A DNA stretch of 53,994 nt from Occultella aeris (GCF_902703175.1 NZ_CACRYJ010000070.1:1-53994); one strand, 5' to 3'; counted from the first letter of the stretch, positions 43,698 through 51,917 are shown. The notes: generated by a model not told the origin, from the sequence alone. Numbers and translations: made by a program.

Positions 43698-44794
43698 GTG
43701 TGGGAGGTCTCCTTGGTGGTGCTTCTTGTGGTCGCGGTCGGTGGGGCAGCGATGGTCGAGCCGGTGAAGGTCTCGCACGGGATGAAGGCCTGCAGGTCCT
43801 GATCCGGCTCGTCGCCGTGCGGGTCGGATGCGGAGAGCTGTCGCAGCACGATGCGCAGTGCTTCGGCGCCCATCTCGATGCGGGGGATGGTGAAACCGGC
43901 CCAGTCGACGACGCTCGGTTCGCGCTGCTCCGGGTCGCCGAGGCGGGCGATCGACAGGTCCTCGGGGACCCGGAGGCCGCGGGCGAGGGCCGCGCTGTAG
44001 ACGTCGTGGGCGAGGTCGGAGACCGTGAGCACCGCGGTCATCCCGTGTTCGGCGAGGGTCCCGAAGAACTCGCCGGAGGTCAGGTCGGGGTCCTCGAACG
44101 TCACCGGCAGTTGCCCGGCGGCGCGCATCGCGCGCCGGTAGCCACGGACGCGGTCCTCGATGGACTCGTGCGGCGGGGTCACGGAGACCATGCCGATCCG
44201 CCGGTGCCCCAGCTCCAGGAGTTGGCGGGTGACCACGGCGGTCGCCTCGTCGTAGTCGGCGCCCGCGAACGGGACGGTGACGCCGGGTGCCGCGCGCCGG
44301 CCGACGAACGCGTACGGGAAGTCCTGGCTGGCCAGCGCGACGAGGTCCTGCGCGTGGGAGTGGCGACCCAGCAGGACACACCCGTCGGCGACCCTGAGCC
44401 GGTGGAGCGCCCCGCCGTCGACCAGTGGTCCGCCGTGGTGGGCGGACATGGACGTGAACAGCACCAGGTCGACGCCCCGTTGCTGTGCCTCGCGCTCGAC
44501 GCCCTCGAGGAACGGCTGGTAGAAGTCGCCGGCGCTGCTCGGGAAGACCGGCTCGTACGTGTACACGCCGACGAGTGCGCTGTTGCCACCGGCCAGGCGC
44601 TGGGCGATGGGGTTGGCAACGTAGCCGGTGCGCTCGATCGCGTCGAGTACCCGGCGGCGGGTGTCGTCGCCGACGCGGTGCTGCGTGATCCCGGTGCCGT
44701 TGAGGACCATTGAGACCACGGTCTGGCTCACGCCCGCGAGGCGCGCGACATCGGCCTGGGTGACGCGGCCACCGCCGGAGCGTCGTCGCACCAT
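43694..44794 (-). CDS. LacI family transcriptional regulator
   Basis: A 366-residue repressor. The N-terminal helix-turn-helix and hinge (about 11-60) include VTQADVARLAGVSQTVVSMVLNG, and a periplasmic-binding-protein-like sensor follows (LVGVYTYEPVFPSSAGDFYQPFLEG, ELGHRRIGMVS, GYRRAM). The ATG at 44794 has GAGGAGG upstream. It is the first gene of the operon it presumably controls; two TTTTGCGC-type palindromes lie 57 and 145 bp upstream. The C-terminal 20 residues are Thr-rich. The inducer is probably the sugar taken up by the linked importer. Confidence 0.94.
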   Translation of the reverse strand: MVRRRSGGGRVTQADVARLAGVSQTVVSMVLNGTGITQHRVGDDTRRRVLDAIERTGYVANPIAQRLAGGNSALVGVYTYEPVFPSSAGDFYQPFLEGVEREAQQRGVDLVLFTSMSAHHGGPLVDGGALHRLRVADGCVLLGRHSHAQDLVALASQDFPYAFVGRRAAPGVTVPFAGADYDEATAVVTRQLLELGHRRIGMVSVTPPHESIEDRVRGYRRAMRAAGQLPVTFEDPDLTSGEFFGTLAEHGMTAVLTVSDLAHDVYSAALARGLRVPEDLSIARLGDPEQREPSVVDWAGFTIPRIEMGAEALRIVLRQLSASDPHGDEPDQDLQAFIPCETFTGSTIAAPPTATTRSTTKETSHT

Positions 44795-44850
44795 GCCTGC
44801 ACCTCCTCGGACGTCGGCCGCGGATGCGGCACTGCCGAGGACGCAAGCGG

Positions 44851-44864
44851 GTTTTGCGCAAAAC
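44851..44864. promoter_or_regulatory. proximal LacI-type operator
   Basis: GTTTTGCGCAAAAC is a perfect 14-bp palindrome with a central CG step, as is typical for LacI/GalR operators. It lies 57 bp upstream of the LacI start. Confidence 0.7.
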
Positions 44865-44938
44865 TGCAACCCTGTCACGGAAGGAAGGCGGATCGACGCC
44901 GGATTGTGACCGATCTGAGACGCTCGCGAGTGGTGGCA

Positions 44939-44950
44939 TTTTGCGCATTG
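44939..44950. promoter_or_regulatory. distal LacI-type operator
   Basis: ATTTTGCGCATT shares TTTTGCGCA with the proximal palindrome. The two centres are 88 bp apart, compatible with repression by looping. Confidence 0.5.
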
Positions 44951-45068
44951 CTCGATCAGGTCATCGTGCCGATGGCGTGACGCCCGGGTGGCATCCGGTC
45001 CGACGGTGGGGTGCGGCGGTCGCGGCGGCAGCGTGGTCAGTCGGTCGGGATGGTATGGATCTCTGGTT

Positions 45069-45104
45069 CGGTGGCGGTCTCCGGTGCGCTGGAGAACGCC
45101 ACCG
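45069..45104. terminator. long stem-loop downstream of the serine hydrolase gene
   Basis: CGGTGGCG (45069-45076) pairs with CGCCACCG (45097-45104), and inside it TCTCC pairs with GGAGA around an 8-base loop, with one mismatch between. With the 45153 hairpin it may end minus-strand transcription of the serine hydrolase. No T-run is present. Confidence 0.4.
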
Positions 45105-45152
45105 TGGCGCTGGTCAACCGATTTCAGGTTCGCCGAGGCGGCCCGGATCTGC

Positions 45153-45170
45153 CCGCGGTGAGCACCGCGG
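45153..45170. terminator. perfect palindromic hairpin
   Basis: CCGCGGTG-AG-CACCGCGG, 85 bp past the serine hydrolase stop. As RNA it would form a 7-bp stem with a 4-base loop. A terminator role is possible. Confidence 0.4.
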
Positions 45171-45254
45171 TGGCACCTTCCTGATGTCGGGGATCCGCCC
45201 GCTGTCGGCCGTCGACGAGATCCCCGTGTTCGTGCCGGCCCTCCAGGTGAGTGC

Positions 45255-46169
45255 CTACAGCCGCGGCAGCACCTCGTCCCACACGGCTCGGAGCAGGTCG
45301 AACGGAACCCTCTCGTTGTGTGCGGTGATCGTGACCACGGCGCGTTGCTCAGGCAGCACCACCGAGAACTGGCCGTACTTGCCGTCGATGCGCCAGGCGC
45401 CGTCAACCGTACTGTTCCAGACCTGGTAGCCGTACCCGGCCGTCGCCTCCGGTTCGTCGCCGGTATGGGAGGTGTCGACGACGTCGGTGTGCATGGCATC
45501 GACGTATCCGGCGGGCACCAGGGCGGTGCCCTCCCACTCGCCGCGCTGGAGCAGCAACCGGCCGAGTCGGGCGAGCTCGCCGGTGGTCAGGTGCAGCCCT
45601 CTGGCCGCCTCGGGGAAACCCAGCGGGCAGCGGAACCACTGCGGCGTGGCGATGCGCAGCGGATCGAAGAGCCGGGGGATCAGGAACTCGCGCAGGTCCT
45701 GGCCGCTCACGGCGTGGATGATTCGGCCGAGCAGGTACGTGGACGCGTTCGAGTACTCGAATCGCTCGCCGGGCATGCGCACGGGCTCCGTGGCGAGCCA
45801 CCTGGCGACGATGTCGGTGGGCGACTCAGATGCCGGCTCGAACCAGTTGAACGGGTTGCCGGAGGACATCTGAAGCAGGTCCCGCACCGTGATCGATCCG
45901 TTGCCGGCTGCCGTCGGGACACCGTCGAAGAAGCCGGCGACGGCGTCGTCGAGTCCCAGTAGCGCCTCACCCTGGGCGATCCCCACCGCGACCGCCGTGA
46001 ACGTCTTGGATCCGGAGTAGACGTTCACCCGGTCATCGGCACGGAACCGGTGCTCGACCGGCTCGTGGCCCTCTCGGTGGACATGGATGCCGTACGCGCC
46101 GAGATGCTGCTCGGCGTTGCGGAGGCGGAAGCCGGTCAGGAGGTTCGCGTCAGCGGTCACGGCGACCAT
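45255..46169 (-). CDS. serine hydrolase of the beta-lactamase/esterase family
   Basis: A 304-residue protein of the class C beta-lactamase-like fold. The nucleophile motif SGSK is at 52-55, the second motif is YSN (in FEYSNAST), and DGKYG near the C-terminus replaces the usual KTG/HTG box. There is no signal peptide, so it is likely cytosolic and more likely an esterase or amidase than a resistance enzyme. Further family segments are VRDLLQMSSG and YLLGRIIHAVSG. Its ATG at 46169 lies 19 bp after the stop of a small SHOCT protein gene on the same strand. Confidence 0.88.
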   Translation of the reverse strand: MVAVTADANLLTGFRLRNAEQHLGAYGIHVHREGHEPVEHRFRADDRVNVYSGSKTFTAVAVGIAQGEALLGLDDAVAGFFDGVPTAAGNGSITVRDLLQMSSGNPFNWFEPASESPTDIVARWLATEPVRMPGERFEYSNASTYLLGRIIHAVSGQDLREFLIPRLFDPLRIATPQWFRCPLGFPEAARGLHLTTGELARLGRLLLQRGEWEGTALVPAGYVDAMHTDVVDTSHTGDEPEATAGYGYQVWNSTVDGAWRIDGKYGQFSVVLPEQRAVVTITAHNERVPFDLLRAVWDEVLPRL

Positions 46170-46188
46170 CCTGGCGCAGGAATGCCGC

Positions 46189-46467
46189 TCAGCCCAAGCG
46201 GCGGACCTCCGCCTGGTACTCGTCCTCGGTGAGCAGGCCGTCCTTGCGCATCTGCGCCAGTTCGCGCAGGGCTGCCAGGCGCTTCTCCGGATCGATCGGG
46301 CCCGGCGATGGGGTCGGGTAGAGGCCGGTTGCCTGACGACCAGTTCCGACCGCCGGCGGGGTGCCGCGCTGCGACGAGCGGACCGCCGCGATGATGATCA
46401 CGGCCACCACAGCCACCACCGCGATGAACATCATCAGGACGAAGAGGTGCCAGACCTGCAAGCGCAT
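46189..46467 (-). CDS. small membrane protein with SHOCT-like domain
   Basis: A 92-residue protein. One membrane helix (about 6-30, WHLFVLMMFIAVVAVVAVIIIAAV exceeding the core) is followed by a short linker and a C-terminal SHOCT-like helix pair: LAALRELAQMRKDGLLTEDE and YQAEVRRL. SHOCT modules are short oligomerisation motifs in small membrane proteins of unclear function. It precedes the serine hydrolase gene by 19 bp, so co-transcription is likely. Confidence 0.82.
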   Translation of the reverse strand: MRLQVWHLFVLMMFIAVVAVVAVIIIAAVRSSQRGTPPAVGTGRQATGLYPTPSPGPIDPEKRLAALRELAQMRKDGLLTEDEYQAEVRRLG

Positions 46468-46537
46468 CTGCCCACCGTAGGCCAGCGGGGCGTGGACGGC
46501 GGGTTTCGCCGCGTCGATGGATCAGTACGATGCCGCC

Positions 46538-47632
46538 GTGACCACGAACGAGCAGAGCCCGACCGCCGCGGACGCAGGGCAGCCCGAACGCCCGAAGGAC
46601 CCGTTGGCGGTCTTCCGCAGATTCCCGACCGGCCTGGTCGTCTTCCTCGGCCTCATCGGCGCGGGCGGCGTGGCGCTGTTCCTCGCCAATAGCGCCAAGG
46701 AGGTCGTGGCGACCTGTGGCAGCGACGGCGTGATGGTGGCCGGTGACATCTGCGAGACCCGGTCCCGTCGGAGTTTCAACACCACCACCTGGACCTACGA
46801 GGAGCGGCTGGAGTTCGCGCAGGCCCAGAACCTGGGTGCGATCGTCGCCGGCCTGGTGGTCGTCCTGATCGCCGTGATCGCGATCGCCGCGGTGGTCGTC
46901 CGGTGGCGTCGGGACGTCGCGGTCGCCAGCCAGCTCGCGAGCCAGCAGGCCCCGCTGACCGCCTTCGCCACCTCGACCGGTCTCGCGACGGGCTTCCTCA
47001 CCCTGGTGGCCGGACTCCTCGGCGGCTTCGGAGCGTTCCTGGCCGTCAGTGCCTCCGGCGGCAAGGGCAGTCCCGCGGTCGGCCTCGTCCTCGGTGGGCT
47101 CATGCTGGTCGCCGCGCTCGGGGTCCTGTTGGCCGGTCGGCCGAAGGGCTGCACCCTCGTCTGGGCCTACCCGTCCGCGGTGCGCGTGGTGACCGAGAGC
47201 CGGGTCCATGACGTCCCCTGGCAGGACATGCAGTACCTGTCGACGCTCGGCAAGGAACGCAGCGAGTGGCTGTCCTGGGCGGGCCGCAAGGGCAGCCTCG
47301 GCATCGACGACAAGGAGTTCTTCGCCGTCATGCAGCGGACCATCAACGGCGCGGTCGCCGCCGGTCTGCCGCAGCGTTTCGAGGCCGGCGAGATGATCGA
47401 CTTCGGCGACGTCAAGGTCAGCAGCGCCACCATCGTTCTCAAGAAGAAGCAGTTCCCGGTGTCGGCAATCCGCGGTATCACGCTGATTCGGGACAAGAAC
47501 GGCACCTACTACGAGTTCCGCGACCAGCAGGTCAAGGTGGCGGGGTCCGTGGGCGTGCAGACGGTGGCCAATGCGGACGTGCTCTTCGATCTCCTCGCGA
47601 AGCGGCTCAACATCACCTTCCTGAAGAACTGA
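46538..47632 (+). CDS. four-pass membrane protein with C-terminal PH-like region
   Basis: A protein of about 364 residues with no family I can name firmly. An Ala/Glu/Gln-rich cytoplasmic start is followed by helices FPTGLVVFLGLIGAGGVALF, GAIVAGLVVVLIAVIAIAAVVV, ATGFLTLVAGLLGGFGAFLAV and VGLVLGGLMLVAALGVLLAG. The C-terminal 165 residues are soluble with a PH-like/DUF6585-like pattern (VWAYPSAVRVVTESRVHDVPWQDM). Two Cys in the first extracellular loop (ATCGSDG, GDICETR) may form a disulfide. I start at GTG 46538 because TACGAT at 46526-46531 sits 6 bases before it, a leaderless arrangement; ATG 46517 is the alternative. It is divergent from the SHOCT gene. Confidence 0.72.
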   Translation: MTTNEQSPTAADAGQPERPKDPLAVFRRFPTGLVVFLGLIGAGGVALFLANSAKEVVATCGSDGVMVAGDICETRSRRSFNTTTWTYEERLEFAQAQNLGAIVAGLVVVLIAVIAIAAVVVRWRRDVAVASQLASQQAPLTAFATSTGLATGFLTLVAGLLGGFGAFLAVSASGGKGSPAVGLVLGGLMLVAALGVLLAGRPKGCTLVWAYPSAVRVVTESRVHDVPWQDMQYLSTLGKERSEWLSWAGRKGSLGIDDKEFFAVMQRTINGAVAAGLPQRFEAGEMIDFGDVKVSSATIVLKKKQFPVSAIRGITLIRDKNGTYYEFRDQQVKVAGSVGVQTVANADVLFDLLAKRLNITFLKN

Positions 47633-47665
47633 GCGCGCACCGGCGATCGGCGGGCACGGTCCACC

Positions 47666-47686
47666 CCGGGACCCCGGCCGTCCCGG
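47666..47686. terminator. hairpin after the four-pass membrane protein gene
   Basis: CCGGGAC (47666-47672), a 7-base loop and GTCCCGG (47680-47686) form a perfect 7-bp stem 33 bp after the stop and before the siderophore operon promoter. No T-run follows beyond GAATT. Confidence 0.5.
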
Positions 47687-47731
47687 AGTGAATTAGCCAA
47701 CATGGACGGCACGTATCTCGCGGTGCTTTAC

Positions 47732-47750
47732 TTAGGCAATGCTCACCTCT
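47732..47750. promoter_or_regulatory. DtxR/IdeR-type iron box over the siderophore operon start
   Basis: TTAGGCAATGCTCACCTCT agrees at about 13 of 19 positions with the DtxR/IdeR consensus (TTAGGTTAG(G/C)CTAACCTAA). It covers the ATG at 47739, so an iron-loaded repressor here would block transcription initiation of a leaderless or short-leader mRNA. Confidence 0.65.
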
Positions 47751-48746
47751 CTTACCGATGTCGGCGCGCGCCCGGACGTCGTCAAGGATGACCGCCCGGC
47801 CTACCGTCCGTTCGCGGTGCAGGTGGCCGGCATCCGCCAGTTGAGCCCGCATTTCCTCCGGTTGACCTTCACCGGGCCGGACGCGCGCTGGTTCGGCACC
47901 GACCGCCAGGACCAGCGGATCAAGGTTCTGATCCCGGACGAGAACGGTCATGTCAGCGAGGTCGGCGCCCAGGACCCCGAGGCCATCCTCGGCGGCACCT
48001 GGTACGAGACCTGGCGTGCCCTGCCCGAGGAGGGCAGGTCGCCGTTCCGGACCTACACGGTCCGCGACGTCCGCCCCGAGCAGGGCGAGTTCGACGTGGA
48101 CATGGTCGCCCATGGCGACGCCGGGCCGGCCTCACGCTGGCTCGGCCGCGTGCAGGTCGGGGACCGGCTCGTGATCGTCGGCCCGGACTCCCGGTCGAAG
48201 GACTCCGCGGTCGGCGCCGACTGGGCGCCGGGCACCGCCTCCGAACTCCTGCTCGCCGGCGACGAGACCGCCGCACCCGCGATCTGCTCCATCCTGGAGA
48301 CCCTCCCGGCCGGACGGAACGCACGAGCCTTCATCGAGGTGCCCACGCAAGCCGACGCGCTGGCCGTCGATCTGCCCGAGGGTGCCAAGATCACCTGGCT
48401 CGCCCGGGAGCAGCACGACCACGGTCACCTGCTCGTGCCCGCCGTGAGCGCCTGGGTGCAGGCGAACGCCGAGGTCGTCGACGACGCGCTTGCCGTGGTC
48501 CCGCAGGCGATGGACGACGTGGACGTCGACTCCGAGCTGCTCTGGGACTCGCCGGTGCTCCAGGTCCAGGCCATCGACGCGTGCGGCCGGGGCGAGCGGT
48601 GCGGTTCGGATTTCTACGCCTGGTTCGCGGGTGAGGCTTCCGTGATCAAGAACCTGCGCCGGATCCTGGTCTCCGACGTCGGCGTCTGCCGGCGGCGGGT
48701 GGCCTTCATGGGGTACTGGCGTCAGGGCCGCGCAGAGGGCCAGTGA
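47739..48746 (+). CDS. siderophore-interacting protein (flavin reductase-type)
   Basis: A 335-residue cytosolic flavoprotein of the SIP/ViuB family, which reduces ferric siderophores to release iron. The N-terminal FAD domain has PAYRPFAVQVAGIRQLSPHF and the flavin-binding RTYTVRD (104-110). The C-terminal NAD(P)H domain has ELLLAGDETAAPAICSILE and ends in YAWFAGEASVIKNLRR and GYWRQGRAE, both typical. ATG 47739 is the only reasonable start; it has no Shine-Dalgarno and lies in an iron box, so the mRNA may be leaderless. The stop overlaps the first permease (GTGA), and the whole uptake operon follows. Confidence 0.94.
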   Translation: MLTSLTDVGARPDVVKDDRPAYRPFAVQVAGIRQLSPHFLRLTFTGPDARWFGTDRQDQRIKVLIPDENGHVSEVGAQDPEAILGGTWYETWRALPEEGRSPFRTYTVRDVRPEQGEFDVDMVAHGDAGPASRWLGRVQVGDRLVIVGPDSRSKDSAVGADWAPGTASELLLAGDETAAPAICSILETLPAGRNARAFIEVPTQADALAVDLPEGAKITWLAREQHDHGHLLVPAVSAWVQANAEVVDDALAVVPQAMDDVDVDSELLWDSPVLQVQAIDACGRGERCGSDFYAWFAGEASVIKNLRRILVSDVGVCRRRVAFMGYWRQGRAEGQ

Positions 48747-49840
48747 GTACAACCCACCCCAAGCCCACTGCTCGACCGGACACCTCAGACGTCGCCGAGG
48801 TGACGCCGGCTCCGCCGAGCGCGATGAGCCGCACCCGCGGCACCCGCCTGCTCGGCCTGGCGGCCGCCGTCGGGCTCCTCGCACTGACCGTCGCGGCCAG
48901 CCTCGCGTTCGGCAACCGCGACATCCCGCTCGACGTGGTGTTCGCCGCGCTCACCGACCGGGCGCCCGGGGACGTGCTGCACAACATCGTCTGGGACCAG
49001 CGGCTGCCGCGGACCTTCGTCGGGCTGCTGGTCGGTGCCGCGCTCGGCGTCGCCGGCACTCTGATGCAGGGCATCACCCGCAACCCGCTCGCCGACCCGG
49101 GCCTGCTCGGCGTGAACGCGGGCGCGTCGCTGTTCGTCGCGCTGGCGATCGGCGTCCTCGGCATCACGAGCCCGTCCGGGTACGTCTGGTTCGCGTTCGC
49201 CGGTGCGGCCGCGGCCGCCGCCGTTGTGTACGCGATCGGGGCGATCGGGCGAGAAGGTGCCACGCCGGTCAAGCTCGCCCTCGCCGGAACCGCGCTGACC
49301 GCCGGGATCACGTCGATCATCACCCTGATTCTGATCTCCAGCACGGAGACCACCAACGCGTTCCGGTTCTGGCAGGTGGGTTCGCTCGCCTCCCGGGGGA
49401 CCGGGACCTGGGGCCTCTCCTGGGTGCTGCTCGTGCTGCTCGCCCTCGGCCTGGCCCTGGCGCTGCTGTCCGGACGTGCCCTGAACCTGTTGGCGATGGG
49501 TGATGACCTCGCCCGCGGCCTCGGCGCGAACCTCGGCCTCGCCCGCGGCGTCGCGGCGGTCTCGATCGTGCTGCTCGCGGGGACGGCGACGGCGTTGGCC
49601 GGGCCGATCGTGTTCGTCGGTCTCGTGGTGCCGCACATCATCCGCCCGCTCATCGGCGGGGACTATCGCTGGATCCTTGTGTACTCCCTGTTCGTCGGGC
49701 CGGTGTTGCTGCTCGCCGCGGACGTGGTGGGCCGCGTCATCGCGCGTCCGGGTGAGCTCGAGGCGGGCCTGGTCGTCGCGCTGATCGGCGCCCCGGTGAT
49801 GATCGCGATCGTTCGCCGCGTGAAGCTGGCGGGGCTATGA
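48743..49840 (+). CDS. FecCD-type iron-siderophore ABC permease 1
   Basis: A 365-residue permease of the BtuC/FecCD family. The polar start of about 30 residues is followed by about ten helices, with the family landmarks LPRTFVGLLVGAALGVAGTLMQGITRNPLADPGLLGVNAGAS (positions about 90-130, quoted here as LPRTFVG, GTLMQ, RNPLADP), LALAGTAL and GPIVFVGLVVPHIIR. It starts at a GTG overlapping the previous stop. It pairs with the second FecCD protein to form the transmembrane channel. Confidence 0.94.
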   Translation: MSTTHPKPTARPDTSDVAEVTPAPPSAMSRTRGTRLLGLAAAVGLLALTVAASLAFGNRDIPLDVVFAALTDRAPGDVLHNIVWDQRLPRTFVGLLVGAALGVAGTLMQGITRNPLADPGLLGVNAGASLFVALAIGVLGITSPSGYVWFAFAGAAAAAAVVYAIGAIGREGATPVKLALAGTALTAGITSIITLILISSTETTNAFRFWQVGSLASRGTGTWGLSWVLLVLLALGLALALLSGRALNLLAMGDDLARGLGANLGLARGVAAVSIVLLAGTATALAGPIVFVGLVVPHIIRPLIGGDYRWILVYSLFVGPVLLLAADVVGRVIARPGELEAGLVVALIGAPVMIAIVRRVKLAGL

Positions 49841-50898
49841 GCCGCGCCGAGCAGGTCGCCACGATGCCCGCGCCGCCGGGCGTGCTGCGCGCTGCCCGGA
49901 AGGAGACCGCCGGCCGGGTCCGCACGGTCACGCTCGTCCTGCTCGGCCTTGCGGTAGGGCTCGCGCTGGCGACCCTCGTCTGGGACGGTCACGCCTCGGA
50001 CCTGTGGAACCAGTTCCTCGGGATCTTCGGTGCCGGCAACGGGGAGGGCGCGTTCACGATCACCAAGCTGCGCCTGCCCCGGGTGGTCCTGTCCGTCCTG
50101 GTCGGGGTCGCATTCGGTCTCTCGGGTGCGCTGTTCCAGTCCGTGCTGCGCAACCCGCTGGCCAGCCCGGACATCATCGGCATCAGCGGGGGAGCGAGCC
50201 TTGCCGCGGCCTTCGGGCTGCTCGTGCTCGGGGTCGGCGGCATCGTGCTCTCGGCCTTCGCGTTCGCCGGTGCCATCGTGGTGGCGGCCGCGATCTACCT
50301 GCTCGCCTGGCGGGACGGAGTGTCCGGATACCGGTTCGTCCTGATCGGGGTCGGCATCGCGTTCGCCGTGAACGCCGGGATCGGCTACCTGCTCACCCGG
50401 TCCGAGGTCAACGACGTGCGCTCTGCGCTGGTGTGGATGGTCGGCAGCATCGGGACGCCGCCCTGGCGGGACATCGCGGTACTGGCCGTCGGGATGCTCG
50501 TGCTCGTCCCGCTGGTGGGGGTGAGCGTCGGGCGGCTGCGGATCCTGCAGCTCGGCGACGAGACCGCCGGCGGGCTCGGAGTCGGGCCGGAGCGGGCCCG
50601 GCTCGCGGTGCTCGCCGTGGCCGTCGGCCTCGCCGCCGTGGCGACGGCGTTCGCCGGCCCGGTCGCGTTCGTCGCCTTCGTCTCGGCGCCGATCGCCCGC
50701 CGACTGCTGCCGACGGCGGGGCTCGCCCTGGTCCCGTCGGCGCTGGTCGGGACGGTGGTCGTCCTGGCGGCCGAGTTCACCGCGCAGAACGTGCTCGGGG
50801 CGCTCGAGGTGCCCGTCGGCATCGTCACCGGCATCATCGGCGCGCCCTACCTGCTGTGGCTGCTGGCCACCTCGAACCGTGGAGGACGCGGAGCGTGA
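49837..50898 (+). CDS. FecCD-type iron-siderophore ABC permease 2
   Basis: A 353-residue second FecCD permease, with LPRVVLSVLVGVAFGLSG, ALFQSVLRNPLASPDIIG, RFVLIGVGIAFAVNAG and FAGPVAFVAFVSAPIARRLL. Its ATG overlaps the first permease stop by 4 bases (ATGA), and its own stop overlaps the ATPase start (GTGA). The heterodimer with the first permease is the usual arrangement for ferric siderophore importers such as FepDG. Confidence 0.94.
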   Translation: MSRAEQVATMPAPPGVLRAARKETAGRVRTVTLVLLGLAVGLALATLVWDGHASDLWNQFLGIFGAGNGEGAFTITKLRLPRVVLSVLVGVAFGLSGALFQSVLRNPLASPDIIGISGGASLAAAFGLLVLGVGGIVLSAFAFAGAIVVAAAIYLLAWRDGVSGYRFVLIGVGIAFAVNAGIGYLLTRSEVNDVRSALVWMVGSIGTPPWRDIAVLAVGMLVLVPLVGVSVGRLRILQLGDETAGGLGVGPERARLAVLAVAVGLAAVATAFAGPVAFVAFVSAPIARRLLPTAGLALVPSALVGTVVVLAAEFTAQNVLGALEVPVGIVTGIIGAPYLLWLLATSNRGGRGA

Positions 50899-51821
50899 GC
50901 ATTCTCAACATGACCACAGACCAGGGCGGCGCCGACAACGGCACGCACGGGCCGCCGTCGGGCAGGGAGCAGGGGAGCGAGCCGAAGGCGGAGCACACCG
51001 TGGTCGCCCGGGGCCTGTCGTTGGCGTACGACGGCGCGCCCGTGGTGCACGACCTCGACCTGGAGATCCCGCCCGGGAGGATCACAGTGATCGTCGGCGG
51101 CAACGGCTGCGGCAAGTCCACCCTGCTGCGGGGGATCGCGCGACTGCTGCGGCCGAGCGCCGGTGAGGTGCTGCTCGACGGCACGGCCGTGCACGGCCGG
51201 TCGGCGAAGGACGTGGCCAGGATCATCGGGATCCTGCCGCAGAGCCCCACCGCGCCTGAGGGCATCACGGTCGCGGATCTCGTCGGCCGTGGGCGCTACC
51301 CGCATCAGGGCTGGTTCCGGCAGTGGACGTCGACCGATGACGCCGTCGTGACCGCCGCGCTGGTGGCGACCGACACCCTGGAGCTTGCTGCGCGCCGCGT
51401 CGAGGAGCTCTCCGGTGGACAGGCGCAGCGCGTCTGGATCGCGATGGCGCTGGCCCAGGACCCGGACATCCTGCTCCTGGACGAGCCCACCACGTTCCTG
51501 GACGTGACCCATCAGCTCGAGGTGCTCGACCTACTGCACGAGCTGAACCGGACCCGTGGCGCCACGGTGGTCATGGTGCTGCATGACCTCAACCTCGCGG
51601 CCCGGTACGCCGATCATCTCGTCGTGATGCACGGCGGGCAGGTGCAGGCGATCGGTTCGCCCGCCGACGTCCTGACTCCCGAGCTCGTCGCGGAGGCGTT
51701 CAACCTGCGGGCCCAGGTCGTTCCCGATCCCGTGTGCGGCTCGCCGATGGTGGTGCCGATCGGGCGTTTCCATGGCAGCGAGCCGGAGCCGGTTTTGCCA
51801 CCACCCGGCGACGCGCCTTAG
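50895..51821 (+). CDS. iron-siderophore ABC transporter ATPase
   Basis: A 308-residue ATPase of the FecE/FepC type. Walker A is GGNGCGKST, the signature LSGGQAQR, Walker B ILLLDEPTTFLD and the H-loop LHDLN. GRGRYPHQGWFRQW is a hallmark of this subfamily. I use the GTG at 50895, which overlaps the previous stop and has GGAGGACGCGGA upstream; an ATG at 50910 is possible. The N-terminal 30 residues are a charged, disordered extension. Its stop codon lies in the second iron box. Confidence 0.94.
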   Translation: MSILNMTTDQGGADNGTHGPPSGREQGSEPKAEHTVVARGLSLAYDGAPVVHDLDLEIPPGRITVIVGGNGCGKSTLLRGIARLLRPSAGEVLLDGTAVHGRSAKDVARIIGILPQSPTAPEGITVADLVGRGRYPHQGWFRQWTSTDDAVVTAALVATDTLELAARRVEELSGGQAQRVWIAMALAQDPDILLLDEPTTFLDVTHQLEVLDLLHELNRTRGATVVMVLHDLNLAARYADHLVVMHGGQVQAIGSPADVLTPELVAEAFNLRAQVVPDPVCGSPMVVPIGRFHGSEPEPVLPPPGDAP

Positions 51822-51836
51822 GATAGGCACTCCTTA
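51818..51836. promoter_or_regulatory. DtxR/IdeR-type iron box before the siderophore-binding protein gene
   Basis: TTAGGATAGGCACTCCTTA is a good match to the DtxR/IdeR consensus (TTAGG-TAGGC-CC-TA). It overlaps the stop codon of the ATPase gene and lies 82 bp before the lipoprotein start, giving that gene its own iron-controlled promoter. Confidence 0.75.
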
Positions 51837-51917
51837 TATCTGCCCAGTCCGATGTGGCGCCTGCTCGGACGCCATCGTCATTCCCCCCAAACACCCCTGA
51901 TCCTCCTGAGGAGTCCC

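Larger units (their letters stand above)
44795..45254. other. 460 bp gene-free region upstream of the LacI-led operon
   Basis: This is the only gene-free stretch above 300 bp. The half next to the LacI gene (44795-44955) carries two operator-like palindromes. The other half holds two stem-loops (45069-45104 and 45153-45170) and a GGGGATC/GATCCCC inverted repeat (45189-45225), probably linked to the 3' end of the serine hydrolase gene. No reading frame here has a convincing start and protein-like composition. Confidence 0.7.

Noticed and set aside
43698-44948. N-terminal extension joining the FAD oxidoreductase to upstream sequence
   Set aside because: The frame is open through the LacI gene, but it is Arg/Pro-rich, and the ATG at 43697 with its ribosome binding site gives a normal flavoprotein start.
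45318-45962. Plus-strand open frame opposite the serine hydrolase
   Set aside because: Antisense to a gene with SxxK and YSN motifs; no coding features of its own.
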